A stretch of 6,694 bases of DNA from Sulfurimonas sp. GTDB lineage: Bacteria; Campylobacterota; Campylobacteria; Campylobacterales; Sulfurimonadaceae. Location of the stretch: contig JALSMC010000298.1 of the NCBI GenBank assembly GCA_026987995.1, positions 1-6,694 on the forward strand, given 5' to 3'. The notes beneath the pieces were generated by a model, which was given only the letters and a program-made list of their open reading frames with translations, did not search any database and was not told the DNA's origin. Below, piece by piece: positions 6,364 to 6,694 of this stretch (the first letter of the stretch is position 1; each line of letters begins with the position of its first letter). A program made the translations under genes and the position numbers.

Positions 6364-6693
6364 GTAGTTTAATCCTAAATATAGCTCACTTGTTTTTAAT
6401 TTAAAAGTGGCTTCGTATGTAGCTGATGTAACCCCGTCAGCATCTGAAAATTCAGCCATAAGTCCACTTCTAGCTCTGTACCCTAACTCTGCACTTAAGC
6501 CAAAATCAAATTCAACTTGTGTTCCGATTTGAAAACCATATTCCATATTATATTTAGTTTCTTTATCAAATATTGATTCAGGGCTATCAATTAAAGTACT
6601 ATAGTAACTCATCTGACTTCTATTTGCACCTACTCCAATACCAATAACTCCACGAATATTCCATTTATTATCTTTAGCTGAATAAAGTATTGG
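6355..6693 (-). CDS. Outer-membrane beta-barrel protein, C-terminal part (5' end outside window)
   Basis: The frame is open from the right edge to a TAA at 6355-6357, giving 112 residues of a longer protein. An internal ATG at 6612 is not needed as a start, because at least 27 codons precede it without a stop. The sequence alternates polar and hydrophobic residues in strands that end in aromatics: IRGVIGIGVGAN, YGFQIGTQVEFDFG, LSAELGYRARSG, TYEATFKLKTSE and the final LYLGLNYLF. The last residue is Phe preceded by alternating hydrophobics, the outer-membrane insertion signature recognised by BamA. This suggests a small porin-like or OMP_b-brl type barrel. No specific function can be assigned. 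It converges on the TolC-family gene and the two stop ends overlap by 9 bases. Confidence 0.7.
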   Translation of the reverse strand, partial: PILYSAKDNKWNIRGVIGIGVGANRSQMSYYSTLIDSPESIFDKETKYNMEYGFQIGTQVEFDFGLSAELGYRARSGLMAEFSDADGVTSATYEATFKLKTSELYLGLNYLF

Positions 6694-6694
6694 C

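Noticed and set aside
1..6694. CRISPR array, insertion sequence, tRNA or attachment site
   Set aside because: I saw no regularly spaced repeats, transposase-like frames, terminal inverted repeats or tRNA-like cloverleaf sequence in the window.

Overview
The window is AT-rich, densely coding bacterial DNA. Its low GC, short spacers and protein types (a small c-type cytochrome beside a YraQ/ArsP-type permease, a Cache-domain sensor, TolC-family and small beta-barrel outer-membrane proteins) suggest a Campylobacterota (epsilonproteobacterial) genome of the Sulfurimonas/Sulfuricurvum kind. This assignment is an inference from style and gene content; there is no rRNA or other marker gene.

Left block (1-1441, minus strand): a two-gene metal-handling unit. 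A periplasmic c-type cytochrome with one CxxCH heme site, a methionine-rich middle and a CGGGKCG tail is followed after 7 bases by a permease of the SO_0444 Cu/Zn efflux type. The permease runs off the left edge. Together they look like a copper (or Cu/Zn) detoxification cassette.

Middle (1442-1584): a divergent intergenic region with promoter candidates for both directions, including an extended -10 on the plus strand that lies inside a small inverted repeat.

Main block (1585-6363, plus strand): a tight four-gene operon. In order it encodes a two-TM protein with a large Cache-like periplasmic sensor domain and no cytoplasmic output domain; a MotA/TolQ/ExbB-type proton-channel subunit with a cytoplasmic helical tail of more than 300 residues; a MotB/SiiA-like partner with an Asp in its single TM helix and a degenerate OmpA-like periplasmic domain; and a TolC-family outer-membrane channel. 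Gaps are 9 and 10 bases, then a 4-base ATGA overlap. The best known parallel is SiiA/SiiB/SiiC of Salmonella SPI-4, where a MotAB-like proton channel works with a type I secretion system for a giant adhesin. The gene order is different here, a sensor protein is added, and the ABC transporter, periplasmic adaptor and secreted substrate are absent from the window. My reading is a signal-gated, ion-motive-force-driven accessory module for type I secretion.

Right edge (6355-6694, minus strand): the C-terminal part of an outer-membrane beta-barrel protein, converging on the TolC-family gene and overlapping it by 9 bases.
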